This document shows positions 1 to 12,998 of a stretch of 64,000 nt of DNA, one piece after another. A program made the translations under genes and the position numbers. The DNA comes from Chrysomallon squamiferum (Eukaryota; Mollusca; Gastropoda; Neomphalida; Peltospiridae): the NCBI GenBank assembly GCA_012295275.1, contig CM022670.1:10275583-10339582 (forward strand), read 5' to 3'. The notes beneath the pieces were generated by a model. It saw only the letters and a program-made list of their open reading frames with translations, ran no database searches and was not told the DNA's origin. Numbering within the stretch: position 1 is the first letter of the stretch; every line of letters starts with the position of its first letter.

Positions 1-823
1 AACATTAACAAGGTCATAACGTAAAAAATTAAATTAAAAATGAAAATAATATATATATTTGATTTTATATAATTTTTATATTTTACATTTATATTTTTTT
101 ATGCATTATCAACTGTTGATAAAATCGAAGCAGCTGAATCTCAATAAGCCTCAGAAAAGTGTAGTGAATTATTCGCATTAGCAGCAACCGAGTAACTAGC
201 TTCCACAACATAAATCCTAATTACATCTGTTACAATTTGTCGGTAGCAATTGGGTCGTAACAAGTTTCTAGAGGAAGCAAAGAGAAACACTTTAGAAACA
301 CTTTGCTGAATAGCTTCTTGCAAAATGAATACTTAAGGTGTCGTAAAACTCAGTTTGGCAAGTTTTAAATGGGAGATGCTTTGAGAGGGTCCGTTAACAT
401 TAAAAGAAGACAACGCGAGAATAGTTGTTAGAATAGCACCCGGACGAATGTTGGACCTTAGATCGTTCGTCCTAATTATGTTCACTGGGGTGTATTTACC
501 GTTCCAAACAATGTCTCATGGGTAGTTTATCACCGATATCTAGTATGTGTTTTCTCTGTTTAATCGAAGATGTTCATTCAAAAAAGTATCTTGCTTGCAA
601 ACGATATTAGTAATCCATGGAGTGATGGTAAATAGCTTTCCATCTATATTAATGCCATATTATATTTTTAAATATGTATTAATATGAATAACTATTGATA
701 TTAAAATATTTTAACGTAACAGTTTCTAAACATTTTACACCATGAACTGTGAAAAAACAACTTGCAGTTCTGTTCAAGACCACCATACAAGTAATAACAA
801 AAACAGACCACAACAGTAATATC

Positions 824-863
<40 letters not shown>

Positions 864-944
864 TAGAACTAGAAGCAACAACAACAACAATAACAATAGC
901 AAATAATAATAATTATAATAATAAGAAGAACAATAACAACTTAT

Positions 945-977
<33 letters not shown>

Positions 978-1094
978 AATAATAATAATAACAAAAAAAA
1001 AAAACCCAAACAGAACAAAGCATTCCAGGTTTGACGAAGTTCCGCACTGAGAATAACAGAAAACAAACAACAGTAAACCAGCATGTATTATTAC
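1..1094. other. Annexin intron 8 (partial), no exon seen
   Basis: This stretch follows the donor site of annexin exon 8 (minus strand) and should be the last intron. I looked for the expected final annexin exon, with its D-T-S-G-D-Y type motif, on the minus strand and did not find it. The only open frame (141-323, minus) has no annexin resemblance. Triplet arrays lie at about 824-862 (AAT) and 950-991 (CAA/TAA). Confidence 0.6.
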
Positions 1095-1551
1095 CTCGCT
1101 TCTAGAAACAATAATTCTAATCAAATCATTGTCTTCAGTTCCAAGTCCCTCAAGACTCTCCTTTATTCGTCTGGCAAAGTAATCTGGCATACTTTTAGCA
1201 GCTCGCACTGTCAGAAATTAAAATAACAAAATTAAAAGAGAAACAAACAAACTAACAAACAAACACACAAAGATGTTAGGAAATCGATGGTCACACACTA
1301 CAGTTATCTTTCATGCAAAGAAAATATTAATAGTGACTGAAACAAATGAAGAAACAAACAGACAGACAAAAATATAGCTATATATACAGACAGATAGATA
1401 GACAAAGAGACAGATAAATAAATAAAAAAAAATAATTAAAAAAAGCAACAAAACAACCAAACAAAAAAACAAAAAAACAAAACAAAACACCCGCCTATAA
1501 TAACATCATAAAATATAATAAAAAATAAAAATATTTATAATAATAATAATC

Positions 1552-1592
<41 letters not shown>

Positions 1593-2622
1593 CATCGTCA
1601 TCATCATCATTATCATCATCATTATTATAACAGTAATAATAATAATTAAAAAACCCATAACAGTATATAATTATAATACACTGTTTTTTAAAAACAAATA
1701 AAAAAAAACATTTGCTCTCGTCAGAAATTCGCTTTGTATTTTTTTTTAATTTACAACAGACACATATACACACACTCATACACATGATTAAACATTAACA
1801 AAATAACATTTACTTTTTATTTCAGTCATCATTTATTTTATCATTAGTTTTTATAAATCATTAGCTTGTGAACTTTGACAGTGTATATTAATAAATAATA
1901 CGTTTGTACGTAAGTTCTATAACTAACTGCGTATGCTGGTACTCACGAATTGTCAGATATCCTTTCTTCAAGTTTCCACTGCATTCGTCTTCAATTGATT
2001 CTTCCATTGTTTTTCCTGTCAGTTCTTCGTATTTTTTGATCGTCTCAAGCAGCTGGTTACGACTTCGCAGACACAGAACGGCGTTAAGTTCGGCTTCTTC
2101 CGTACCCCATCGTTCTTCTCCGGCCTGAGAGACGAAATAACTTATTACCCTTTGTAATTAATTTGAACAATTAATTTTTAATTTTTATATTTTTGTTATT
2201 TTAAATGTTACATACACTAATATAATTCATTACTTTTAACTCCCTTCATTATTTCTTAGAAAATACATCTAGGATAAAGGCATATTGGTCATGAAAACTC
2301 AGATCCTCTTTTGAGATATGTAGGACAAAAGTTTGATGTATAAGACAGTTTAAGAATGAACAGAATGATACATGGCAGCGATATACTTAAATAAGTATAT
2401 GTAGCAATATCATTCTGAACATGAATGGTAAGTGAACATTATAAAAAGTCCTAAAAGACTGAATTAACCTCGTAGAACTTCTGGGCATCTTCAATTGCTT
2501 TTTCTTCATCTGCCCATTCATTTGTGTCCCGCCCTCCAGCACACAGCGATACCATCATCCGTTGAAAGTACCCACTTGTATCACCCACCAAATCTTCCTC
2601 CAGTTCATTACCGAATTCTATC

Positions 2623-2697
<75 letters not shown>

Positions 2698-2945
2698 GAA
2701 GGTAATGAAGACAGAACAAAAACCAAATAGTTACCAAAAAAAATAAATAAATAAAAATAACACTGAAAATTAAAGTCAATTTGTTTTTGTAATTAATAAT
2801 AAAAAAAAATAATAATAAAAATAAAAAATAATATATATATATATATATATTTATAAATGAAATAGTTATCTGAAAAAAAATTGTTTCCAAAAAATAAATA
2901 AATAAAAAAACAAAACTGAAAAATTTGTGTGTGTTTGTTTTGTAG

Positions 2946-2989
<44 letters not shown>

Positions 2990-4841
2990 ATGAACGTATG
3001 TTTTTTTTTTTTTTAATACAGTTTTTTTTTTTTTAAATACAGTTTTTTTTTAATTACCTTCTTTGTAAATTTGTTTTATTTCTTCAATCTCCTCGTTACT
3101 CCGGGTGCACATTATCTCAATTATTGTGTTCTCATCAGTTCCAAGACCCTACAACAGTAGCCAGTCAGATTTAATAAAAAGCTAATATTAAACAACAGCA
3201 ACTACAACAGTATCAACAACCCCTCCAAAAAAACAACAACCGAAAAAAAAAAAAACAAACTGAACCCTCCCACAAAAACAAAACATTAACAACAACAAAA
3301 TATCAACTAATCAACAAAATTTAATTTCAAAACTAGCAAAAGAGTTAATTAAAAAAAAAACTGCTTTTATAATTAGCTATGAGTATGTCATTGGTAATAA
3401 GTACGTATGCGTGTACGTATGTATGTGTCTGTGTGTATGACTGTCTCGGTTATGTGTATATGTATATATGTGTACGTGTGTGTGTGTGTCTGCGCGTATG
3501 TATATATGTGTATTTATATGTATGTATGTGTGTATCTGTATATTTATGTATGTATGTGTATATTTAAGGTTATGTATGCATGTTTTTATTTATGTGTGTA
3601 TGTGTATATGTAAGGTTATGTATGTATATTTATATGCATGTAGATATTTATGTATGTGTGTGTATTTGATTCTGTATGTGTATGTGTACTGGTATTTGCT
3701 ACTAAAATATCATATGGTTGTGATTGTAATGATCAGCTGGTGGAACTGGAAATTATAAATGAGTGAAAGGAAAAGTGTTACGTTGATGGCCTTGTGGATC
3801 TGTCTCGCGTCAAAGACTCGGGGTGGATCCATCAGAGCCAGACACACCTCTTCGAAATCTCCTCCCAGCTCGTCCTTCAAATCATCTATCAGATCCTACA
3901 CAGTGGATCAATAAATAAGTAAGTAAGTAACTAAGTAAGTCAGCAAGTAAGTAAGTAATAGTTATGTTAGACAATAAATAAATGTTTAAGTAAATAAATA
4001 AATAAATATTTAAGTAAATGAATGAATGAATGAACGAATGAATGACAGAATGAATAAACAAACAAAAACAAAAGCAAAAGGACACAGGTGCAATTTCTTA
4101 TTTCATTCTTATAAAGCATAAATAAAATTAAAATTAATACTGAGATAATACAAAAAAACAAAAACAATAACAGCGTAACAATTACAATAAAAAATGTTCT
4201 GCTTTTTTATTTTTAACTGGTTGATATTTATTTGACATTAAGCTATATTAATTCCAAAACCTTTTATAGACAAATTAGTTTGTAGTTTTGATTGATACTG
4301 GCTTTTTTTTAAACAACAACAATACAAACAAATAAACAAATACAAAATTCTAAGCCCCCAGACAAACACCCAAACAAACAAAGCACACAAACAAACAAAA
4401 CAAACAAACAACAACAAAACAGTAAAAAAAAAAAAAAAAAAAAAAAAATTATAAACAATATTTAAAGTATAGCAAAATTTTAAAGAAAATGCTGATTAGC
4501 TGCATAATTATAAAATATATAACAAATTTGTATTTTACGTAAAGAGATAGGAAACAAATACACAACCTTGCCATACGCTTGTTTATACGTGGTTATAATC
4601 TCTTGTCTTTGTTCATTGTTATGGTCAGACAATATTGCAATGATAATATGTTCGTCAGTTCCTGAAATAAAAATATAAAAGGGATTGTGACAATAATGGT
4701 TTTGTTTGGTTAAATCAGTCTGTAATTAGAACTGGGTTTTTTTTCTTCTTTTTTTTCAGTAATTAATATAACGATTATATTCCGAACAAATACAAGTCTG
4801 TATTAATTAATTATTACCAACCATGTAAAACTACCGCTAAC

Positions 4842-4912
<71 letters not shown>

Positions 4913-5001
4913 AATGATAACGATAACGATAATAATGATGATTATAATAACGATAACGACAATGATAAAAATGATGATGATGATGATAAAAAATAATAAT
5001 G

Positions 5002-5066
<65 letters not shown>

Positions 5067-5464
5067 AAGAAGAAGAAGAAGAAGAAAAAGAAGAAGAAAC
5101 AAAAACTAAAAAATGAGATAATGCTGATATTTTTATGGAAAGTAAAAATTATAACAGGACACTACATACCAAGACCTTTCATGCTGTTTCGCAACTGCTC
5201 GGCGGCCTTGTCGGCCTCAAAGTCGTCAACTCCGCGAATTGTACCCTGAAATAAGAACAGTTTAAATAATTATCTTGTAACTGTTAACTAAAATGTTGCT
5301 GTCTACAGCAGTTTTACAGGCAGTCTGTGAAAGAAGGCATTCTGTAAAATGTCTGCGAAATTGTCTGAAAATCATTAAAAGAAGTTCCTGAAATGTAATG
5401 AAAACCTAAATACACAAATTCGTTGATTTCCTATATCCACATTAAGCTATTTTGATAGATTATT

Positions 5465-5530
<66 letters not shown>

Positions 5531-6413
5531 AAAATTAAAAAGGAAGAATAAAATAAAAAAAAAGAAAAAGAAAAAAAAAAAAAGTATTTAATTGTCCAGT
5601 AATGTCATTTTGTAATGATAATACGAGAAAAGAAATCTTCTATATTACTAACACTTTCCCATGTATATAATTGAAAATTTTTGAAAAATATTCACGAGGA
5701 ACGGACTGGAACGGGAAATATCTAAACCGTTGTGTTCAATGTTTCAGAAATCATTAACAGTTTGAACTGAAAGATCTACGTACATTTTCAAATGCCGAAT
5801 TAGTTCTGTATCAGATCTCAGTCGACGGTTAGGTTTCATTTTATTTCTTTAGAGATAACGAGTTTATGTTTCAGTTTTTATATTTATAGGTCATTGAGCT
5901 CCAGTTTGTCTTTGTGTTTGACTGTGTATGTGTATACATATACATTCAAACTTACTAACCTGGGAGATTGAAAAATACGACAAACTGGCTTAACAGCTGC
6001 TGTCAAACGAAATCAGATTATTGATTATTTTAATTTATTTTTGTTTTTCAAATATTATAATGAGAGAACATTTAGTTCGTATTGATTAACAAGGAATGTT
6101 TTACAAGGACAGGAAAGTATACAACTGTGTGGATTTTGATACAAATATCGAAGGATAATGGCAGGAAATAACTTGAATCAGTCAGATGAAGATTAATGGA
6201 CGCACCGACAAGAATTGATCCTGCAACTCGTTACTCCTCGTACTAAGACTGTAACAGCACATAGCTAGTCTCTTGTGAAGGTCACAACAATAAAATGATG
6301 AAAAAGACGTTCGTCATTATAATGACGATACTGAGGATTATAATAATAAAAATAGTAGTACCCAGTAATAGTATGGTAATAATAATAATGTGGTGGTTGT
6401 AGTGATAGTAGTT

Positions 6414-6449
<36 letters not shown>

Positions 6450-6511
6450 GTAATAATAATAATAATATAATAATAATGATAATAACAATCGTGATGATGA
6501 TGATAATAATA

Positions 6512-6565
<54 letters not shown>

Positions 6566-6608
6566 TATAATAATGATAATAATAATGGTGATGATGATGA
6601 TAATAATA

Positions 6609-6656
<48 letters not shown>

Positions 6657-7509
6657 GTAATAATATTTCATACTTGAAATTTTTTATTATTTTCTTTATT
6701 ATTTTTAATTACTGTTATATCGGATATTTCATCTGCACTGTTTTCAAACATTTTTAAACACTGTTGCCATCACGACCACTCCAAAAACGAGGAAGGGATT
6801 ATGAAAACTTCATCAGTCGAGAGGGTTTTTATCAGACACAGTGTCAACTTTGGAGTTTCAACAAAGCGTTATCATATCTTTGTCAAACAAAACGGGGGCC
6901 ACCTTTAGTGGGTTACCTCGCTTTTTTTTTTTTTTTTATCAAATATTCTTCATACTGCTAAGTTTTAAATCTTCAGGTCAGCTCGAACCTTCATGAATAT
7001 ACAAAGCTAATGTTTTTTTTTTTTTTTTAAATATATTTACCAGGACGTGTATTTCAAATGAGTAATTGGCCAGCTTGTCGTTAGTTTAGCTTTGAGACGT
7101 GTAGCCAGAGCGGCCCCAGGCAATAACATTCCTTTTGCACACCAAGTCGTAGATATCAGTGAACAAATAAAAACGAGTTTACCGTGTACAGAGATGAAGG
7201 TGTGTCTTTGTTTGTGTGGTGTCGTGTTTGTATATACGTCTGTATGTGTGTGTAATATGAGTATGTATGTATCTGCGAGCTTGCATTTGTTGTTGTATGC
7301 ATCTATATATCTGTCTATATCTGCATATACATACATATTCATGTCTTTGTTTTTATATGTACGTTTAGACTGTTTTTTTTTAATGCAAAATATAATTTTA
7401 CAGTCTGACTCATAGGAAATTCTGGGACACTGTTTATTGTTTATTTTTTCTCCCACACAAACTCTCCCACGTTTTCACACCGTGAAATATTATTTACATA
7501 CGATCAAAT

Positions 7510-7604
<95 letters not shown>

Positions 7605-7654
7605 ATAAAATGTTTTAACATTTGGATTAACAATCACATAACATTTTTATTTTT

Positions 7655-7694
<40 letters not shown>

Positions 7695-8226
7695 TTATTT
7701 GTCCCGCGTTGTCGAAATTAATGAATATATTTTAAAATGTTGTTTTTATAGATCTTAGTTGTAAAATTAAAATAATAAAGAATGCAACCAGTACTTTTTT
7801 TTTTTTTTTTTTTTTATTACGATGTTATTAAAAACTAATTTGATTCATTCAGTTTAGTGTACGTTTGAAAAGCCGTGTTCAATATTTCACTTTGTACATT
7901 AGCAGTATATACAAATTTCTGTTTACTTTCAGTCACACCCTCTTTTTATAATAGTACATTTCAATTTATATACCACTGTGTCTATATCTGTGACCTGGTT
8001 TCTACATGGTTTTACCTGGATAGCCACCTGGAATGTTACTACAGGTGCTATATCAAATTAAACATCTGCATCTCTCGCAGTTTTGCAAACTAAACGTATC
8101 TGTTTGCAAATATTTTTCAGTATTTCTTACGTTAATTTAACATAACAAAAAAAAAGTACAGGTAAGACAGGTAAACAGATATTATAGATAAATAAGATGT
8201 GGAGATTTAAATATACTCACCGGCAT
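1095..8226 (-). CDS. Annexin, 3' end outside window
   Basis: Annexins are cytosolic proteins that bind acidic membrane phospholipid when calcium is present. Eight exons join in frame on the minus strand: 8226-8221, 5245-5170, 4661-4567, 3895-3782, 3148-3058, 2617-2469, 2124-1947 and 1207-1095, giving 274 codons. All introns fit GT-AG. The start is a two-codon exon (Met-Pro) followed by GTGAGT; the next exon opens G-T-I-R-G-V-D-D-F, the usual annexin core start. Three and a half repeats are visible. Repeats 1, 2 and 4 carry the calcium motif GLGT(D/E), and repeats 1 and 2 have the matching acidic cap (GGDFEE, GDTSGYF). Repeat 3 has RWGTEE instead, as in several annexins. Repeat 4 ends at IIVSRSE. 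The remaining roughly 40 residues and the stop must lie to the left. The very short N-terminus argues against long-tailed annexins. Subtype is not assigned. Confidence 0.93.
2622..2696. repeat. (AAT)n array abutting annexin exon 6 acceptor
   Basis: About 25 AAT units, read as (ATT)n on the coding strand, end within a few bases of the acceptor TTGATAG of annexin exon 6. They occupy the place of the polypyrimidine tract. Confidence 0.95.
2946..2986. repeat. (TG)n microsatellite in annexin intron
   Basis: About 20 TG units in the annexin intron between exons 5 and 6, followed by T-rich runs near 3001-3050. Confidence 0.95.
4842..5099. repeat. Compound AAT/GAT/AAG triplet array
   Basis: A compound trinucleotide array of roughly 258 bases fills half of the annexin intron between exons 2 and 3. 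The order is (AAT)n, (GAT)n, degenerate GATAAC/GATAAT, (AAT)n, then (AAG)n. Confidence 0.95.
5468..5526. repeat. (AT)n microsatellite
   Basis: About 29 AT units in the long first annexin intron (5246-8220). Confidence 0.95.
6414..6663. repeat. AAT/GAT array with internal tandem duplication
   Basis: A triplet array in annexin intron 1. The motif GTGATGATGATGAT with similar neighbours occurs at 6491 and again at 6588, so a 97-base unit has been duplicated in tandem. 97 is not a multiple of three, so this is a block duplication and not simple slippage. Confidence 0.85.
7511..7601. repeat. (CT)n microsatellite
   Basis: About 45 uninterrupted CT units in annexin intron 1. A second array of the same kind lies just upstream of the gene at 8413-8460. 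Confidence 0.97.
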
Positions 8227-8300
8227 AGTGAATTAACTTGTCTTTCTAGCGACAGTAATGTCAACGGGATCACGTGATCACGTGATTACCTGCAAGTGAG
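8227..8300 (-). promoter_or_regulatory. Candidate annexin 5' region with tandem E-boxes
   Basis: Immediately upstream of the annexin start codon, two TCACGTGA octamers sit back to back at 8270-8277 and 8278-8285. This E-box form is the known target class of bHLH-zip factors such as USF, MITF and TFEB. They are 44 bases from the ATG, so they could lie in the promoter or the 5' leader. No TATA box was identified and the transcription start is unknown. Confidence 0.4.
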
Positions 8301-8410
8301 TTTGACTGAACGTAGGTGGTGAAATGACTAATACAGTTTCCGGAGTGTGGGCCATGAGATATCTGTAACATTATGTGGGCGATGTCAGGGTATATGTGGA
8401 GTGTAAATAT

Positions 8411-8463
<53 letters not shown>

Positions 8464-8879
8464 GAGAACAAATATTAAACAAAAACACAATACCAGTAAA
8501 TAAAATAAAACAGACGCACAGACGCACAGACGCACACCCATACAGACACAGAGGCGTATATACAAGGCTGAAATAGGGCAGAAGTAGTAAAAATAATAAA
8601 AGACTAAAGTAAATATATAAAAACATTGCATTCAACAAAGTAAATAAATAAATACAATTGTCAAAATAAAAAGATATACCATGTCACCAGTCAGTCAGCG
8701 AATGATAAAAAAATAAAAAATAAAAAAAAAAAAATAATAAAAAGAAACAAAAAATAATTGAAACGTCCTCCTAAGCAGACTCAGTCTTTTAAGACTTTTA
8801 AGCAAAATCACGTTTGCCTGTGAATAACAAACAATCAACCTGACAAAGAGCAACAACAACACAGACAAAACTACTACTG

Positions 8880-8921
<42 letters not shown>

Positions 8922-9013
8922 ATACTAATAATTAAAATAAATGCTCATTTTATCCTTAAAAAAAAGTTCTTTGGTCATCATACAATATTATTACAAATAG
9001 TAGAAAATATTCT

Positions 9014-9077
<64 letters not shown>

Positions 9078-10436
9078 AATTTTCTTTAAGCATCAGAAAC
9101 TTAGTGGCGATTTTAACATATAATACTTTAATGATAAATAAAACACCATATTAAAATAGGCCATATATACAAGCTATAGTTATTATTATTATTGTTGTTG
9201 TTGTTGTTGCCGTTTTTGATAATTTATTGAATCGTGTTGTTGTAATGTCTGTATAAAATTTTAACTTGTTTTATTCTTTTCTGAATTTAATGTTTACTTC
9301 TTCCTCCATTACTACAAATACTACTACTACTGCTGCTACTACTAATACTATCATTGCTACTACTACTACTGTTACTACCACTGCTATCACAACCACCACC
9401 ACTACAACTACCACTACTGTCACCACCTCTCTAGTACTGTCACCACCATAATCACCACTAAACTACTACTACCACTACACTACAACTACAACTACACTAC
9501 TACTACCACTACTACTATTGTGCTACCACTATTACTGCTACCATATTACTACTAGTACCACTACTAGTACCACTACTAGTATTACTATTACTCCTACATC
9601 AACTACTACTACTACTATACTACATTTACTTCTATTGTTACTATTACTGCTGTTGCTGCTACTTAATACAACTATTACTTTACTGCTCTACAGTTTGTTT
9701 AGATCTGCATACATTTTCAGAAGCTCAGTTCTATATTAGACATCTCGGGTACTATAATGTACACATAGTACCACAATAAGTGCTGTTTTTATTATTTCAA
9801 ATTATTAATATTTTTACTGCTGTGCTTTGTCATGCAAATCAGTAATACAAAAAAACCAGAAGATAAATAACACAGATTCCAAGCTAAATGACAAAATAAT
9901 CATAACACATAAACTGAGGACAATATTTTAACATTCCAAATATATAATTATAATATTTTATCTAATTCATATCTTTGAATGCATGTATGCATATATAAAC
10001 ACACATGCACACACCCCCCCCACACAAACACACACTCACACACACACCCCACACACACACACACACAAACACACACTCACACACACACACACGCATACAG
10101 ACTATACACATACATATTTGATGTTTTGTACCTAAGGTGAACAGTCCCCCGGTAGCTCATTTTCAAGTATGAGTTTCCCGTATTAGCCACTCTGAGGTGG
10201 GGGTGTCATCACTCACCAGGTGTCTCACTGTCGCTGCATTTTAGGTACAAAAATTAATTACTTTATTTAAATTAATTGTGAAACATTTCTAAATACTTTG
10301 CTTGGTGAGGAATAATGCCTACAAAATTTGGATTCAAAGTATATGACACAGTGAAATGATTTAAAAATATTTATTTTTTTATTTATTTATTTATTTATTT
10401 TATAATCAAAGTTCTTTTTTATTTAATACTGTTCAT

Positions 10437-10475
<39 letters not shown>

Positions 10476-11552
10476 CTATGAATTTTCAAGCAACTGTAAT
10501 AACATATAATTATAATTTATTCATACATTTATTTTGGTATTAATAATTTTCTGCATAATTAACGTACGTTTTTACAAAGAAATAAAAAGATATAAAAAAA
10601 AAAAAAAAAAAAAAGAATAATATATTTTTTTAAACAATTAAATAATTATCTACATACTTTTTATATATTTATAGACATCTTATTAAATTTCATATTTCTT
10701 ATTCCAACTTAGGTTACAAAATTAAAAAAAAAAAATTATATTTATTATTTTAGTGATGCGCAGGTTACTTTAAAAATCTAAAATATTATCAAAATATATA
10801 TTTTGGACAATGCGTTTCATTCAGCAATTTCAAAAATACATTTAAGTATTTATCCAGTCTTATAATCTAAATACATTTCTTATGTCGTATACTGTGAATT
10901 AATTTAGAAGCGTCGGCCTAATCATAAAAATGCTAAAATAATTTGGACGCAGATTTAGACAGTTCACCAAAATAAAAGAGATCGGAATATATACAGATAA
11001 ATTAATGTTTGATAAAAGAATTCTAAATGCCAATTTTAGAAAAAAAAAAATGTCCGATCTTGAACTTTGAAACACACAGTTGTGGTTAAGGCAGAGTCAG
11101 AGGAGGTCAAAGGTTAAATTATTCTTGAACATTTGATACTTCACGAAACACTGAATGTCTATAACTAAATAAAACTGTAATAATGAACACAATAAAAGTA
11201 AATTATATACCTATCTTCTATCTTTCACACACACACACATACACACACAACACGCACACACACACACACACACAGACAAAGACAGACACACACACAGACA
11301 CACACATACAGACACACACAGACACACACACAGACATACACAGACACACACACAGACACATACACAAACACACACACAAACACGCATGCACACACACACA
11401 CATCCTCTTTCTTTCTTACATGTAATCCCTCTCTTTTTTAATAAAACAAAAACAATCAACTATTGCTGAAATAAATTAAACAATAATTAAGTAATCAAAT
11501 AATTATTTAAGATATAAATAACAAGTAGATAAATAAATAATTAAGCATGTTA

Positions 11553-11586
<34 letters not shown>

Positions 11587-11835
11587 ACACATATACACAT
11601 ATACAGATATATTCACATATAAAAATATTCCCATAAATAAATACTCATATAAACATATATACCCATGCAAAAATATACCCAAATATACATAATTATAACC
11701 ACAAACAAAAATATACCAACAAAAACATATATACATATACCCACATATATAAATATACCAATATACCAATATAACAATATACACTAATATACCCGAATGC
11801 AAAAATATAACCAGTCTTTCTTTTTTTCCTACATA

Positions 11836-11878
<43 letters not shown>

Positions 11879-12166
11879 ACACACACTCGCACACACAGAC
11901 TAACACATACACACCCTTTTTCTTTTAAAAAACTGTAACAATAAAAACATGAAGGAAACTATTGCTGAAATAAATAAAATAAAAACTATTAAGTAAACAA
12001 ACGAACAAATTTTGAGTAAGTCAATGAATAACTGAGTAAGTAAGTAAGTAAGAAATAAATAAATAAATACTAAGCAAACAAACAAATAAATAAAATAACA
12101 AATCAATACATGCAAATGAATGAATAAATAAATAAATACTAAACAAACAAACAAATAAACAAATAA

Positions 12167-12202
<36 letters not shown>

Positions 12203-12568
12203 AAAACATAAACTTTCTTTTGCGCACACTGTTCCTCTGTTACTTTATTAGAAGCGTTTCGTGAAATATGCTTGTCGAAGAATATTAGTTTCATTTTGAA
12301 AGTTATTTGTTCAGTAAAAATTCTGACAAAACTAATAATTCTTAGTTACCTTTTTGCTATAATTATGAATTATAATAATACATATATATATATATATTTT
12401 TTTTTTTTTTTATAACTTACTGAGATTATTTCTGATTTCAAAGATTAAACTTCTAGTTAAAACACTCTCGCCTGTCCGAACCGCAACTGTGTGTTTGTTG
12501 ACTATGACGTCATAAACAGTTAATAGTTGTTTACATATCTATTTTTAGTTTTTTCTTTTTTTCTTTTT

Positions 12569-12606
<38 letters not shown>

Positions 12607-12700
12607 GTTATTATTATCATTATTACGTTTTATTGTATTATATTATATTATATTATATTTATTTATTTATTATTCTAATTTTTAATATGAATTCTATTTT
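8301..12700. other. Gene-free, simple-repeat-rich interval
   Basis: No coding exon was recognised on either strand between the annexin 5' end and the family cluster. The interval is a patchwork of arrays: (CT)n 8413-8460, (CTA)n 8871-8921, (TG)n 9016-9072, degenerate CTA/ACC triplets about 9300-9660, (CA)n about 10013-10092, poly-T 10439-10475, CA/CAGA arrays 11227-11402 and 11845-11880, AAAT-type repeats about 12040-12205, and (ATT)n about 12571-12620. Open frames here are translations of these arrays. Confidence 0.8.
10124..10252. mobile_element. 129-bp element with perfect 12-bp inverted ends
   Basis: TTTTGTACCTAA at 10124-10135 is the exact reverse complement of TTAGGTACAAAA at 10241-10252. 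The interior is clearly richer in GC than the surroundings and has weaker internal complementarity (CCCCC near 10146 against GGGGG near 10199). It could be a small MITE or a structured RNA element. No target-site duplication was confirmed. Confidence 0.45.
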
Positions 12701-12998
12701 ATTTTTCAATGCAGATTATATATGAAGTACAAAATATGCAGATTATAAATAATGTATCAGTCGCTATGTTTTATTTATTAAATATCTGCTCAGATTGTAC
12801 ACAATGCCAATTTATGGGAAGGTAAACAGAAAATATCCTTTGTAGCTAAATCATGAAAAAGTAACAACGGCGAATTTCCTATCTCAGATTATACAAGAAA
12901 AAAACAAACAAAAATCCCGTTAATATAGAAATGTGTAGAGACAGTTTTCGATTAATTTCATGTCTAAGACAACAAACAGAAGACATTATTCAACTTAC

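Noticed and set aside
141-323. Minus-strand open frame considered as the last annexin exon
   Set aside because: It has no annexin repeat-4 motif and no suitable acceptor in phase 0. The last exon is more likely outside the window.
774-1094. Downstream part of a long open frame running on from annexin exon 8
   Set aside because: Translation past the GTAATA donor is only isoleucine/leucine/tyrosine runs from AAT and CAA arrays.
2451-2890. Long leucine-, isoleucine- or tyrosine-repeat frames
   Set aside because: Translations of the (AAT)n array; only the 2469-2617 part is a real exon.
6282-6757. Two overlapping long open frames
   Set aside because: Pure triplet-repeat translation on both strands.
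7092-7415. Overlapping frames on both strands in annexin intron 1
   Set aside because: Tyrosine/valine/cysteine-rich translations of TATG/TGTG repeats, with no splice signals fitting the annexin frame.
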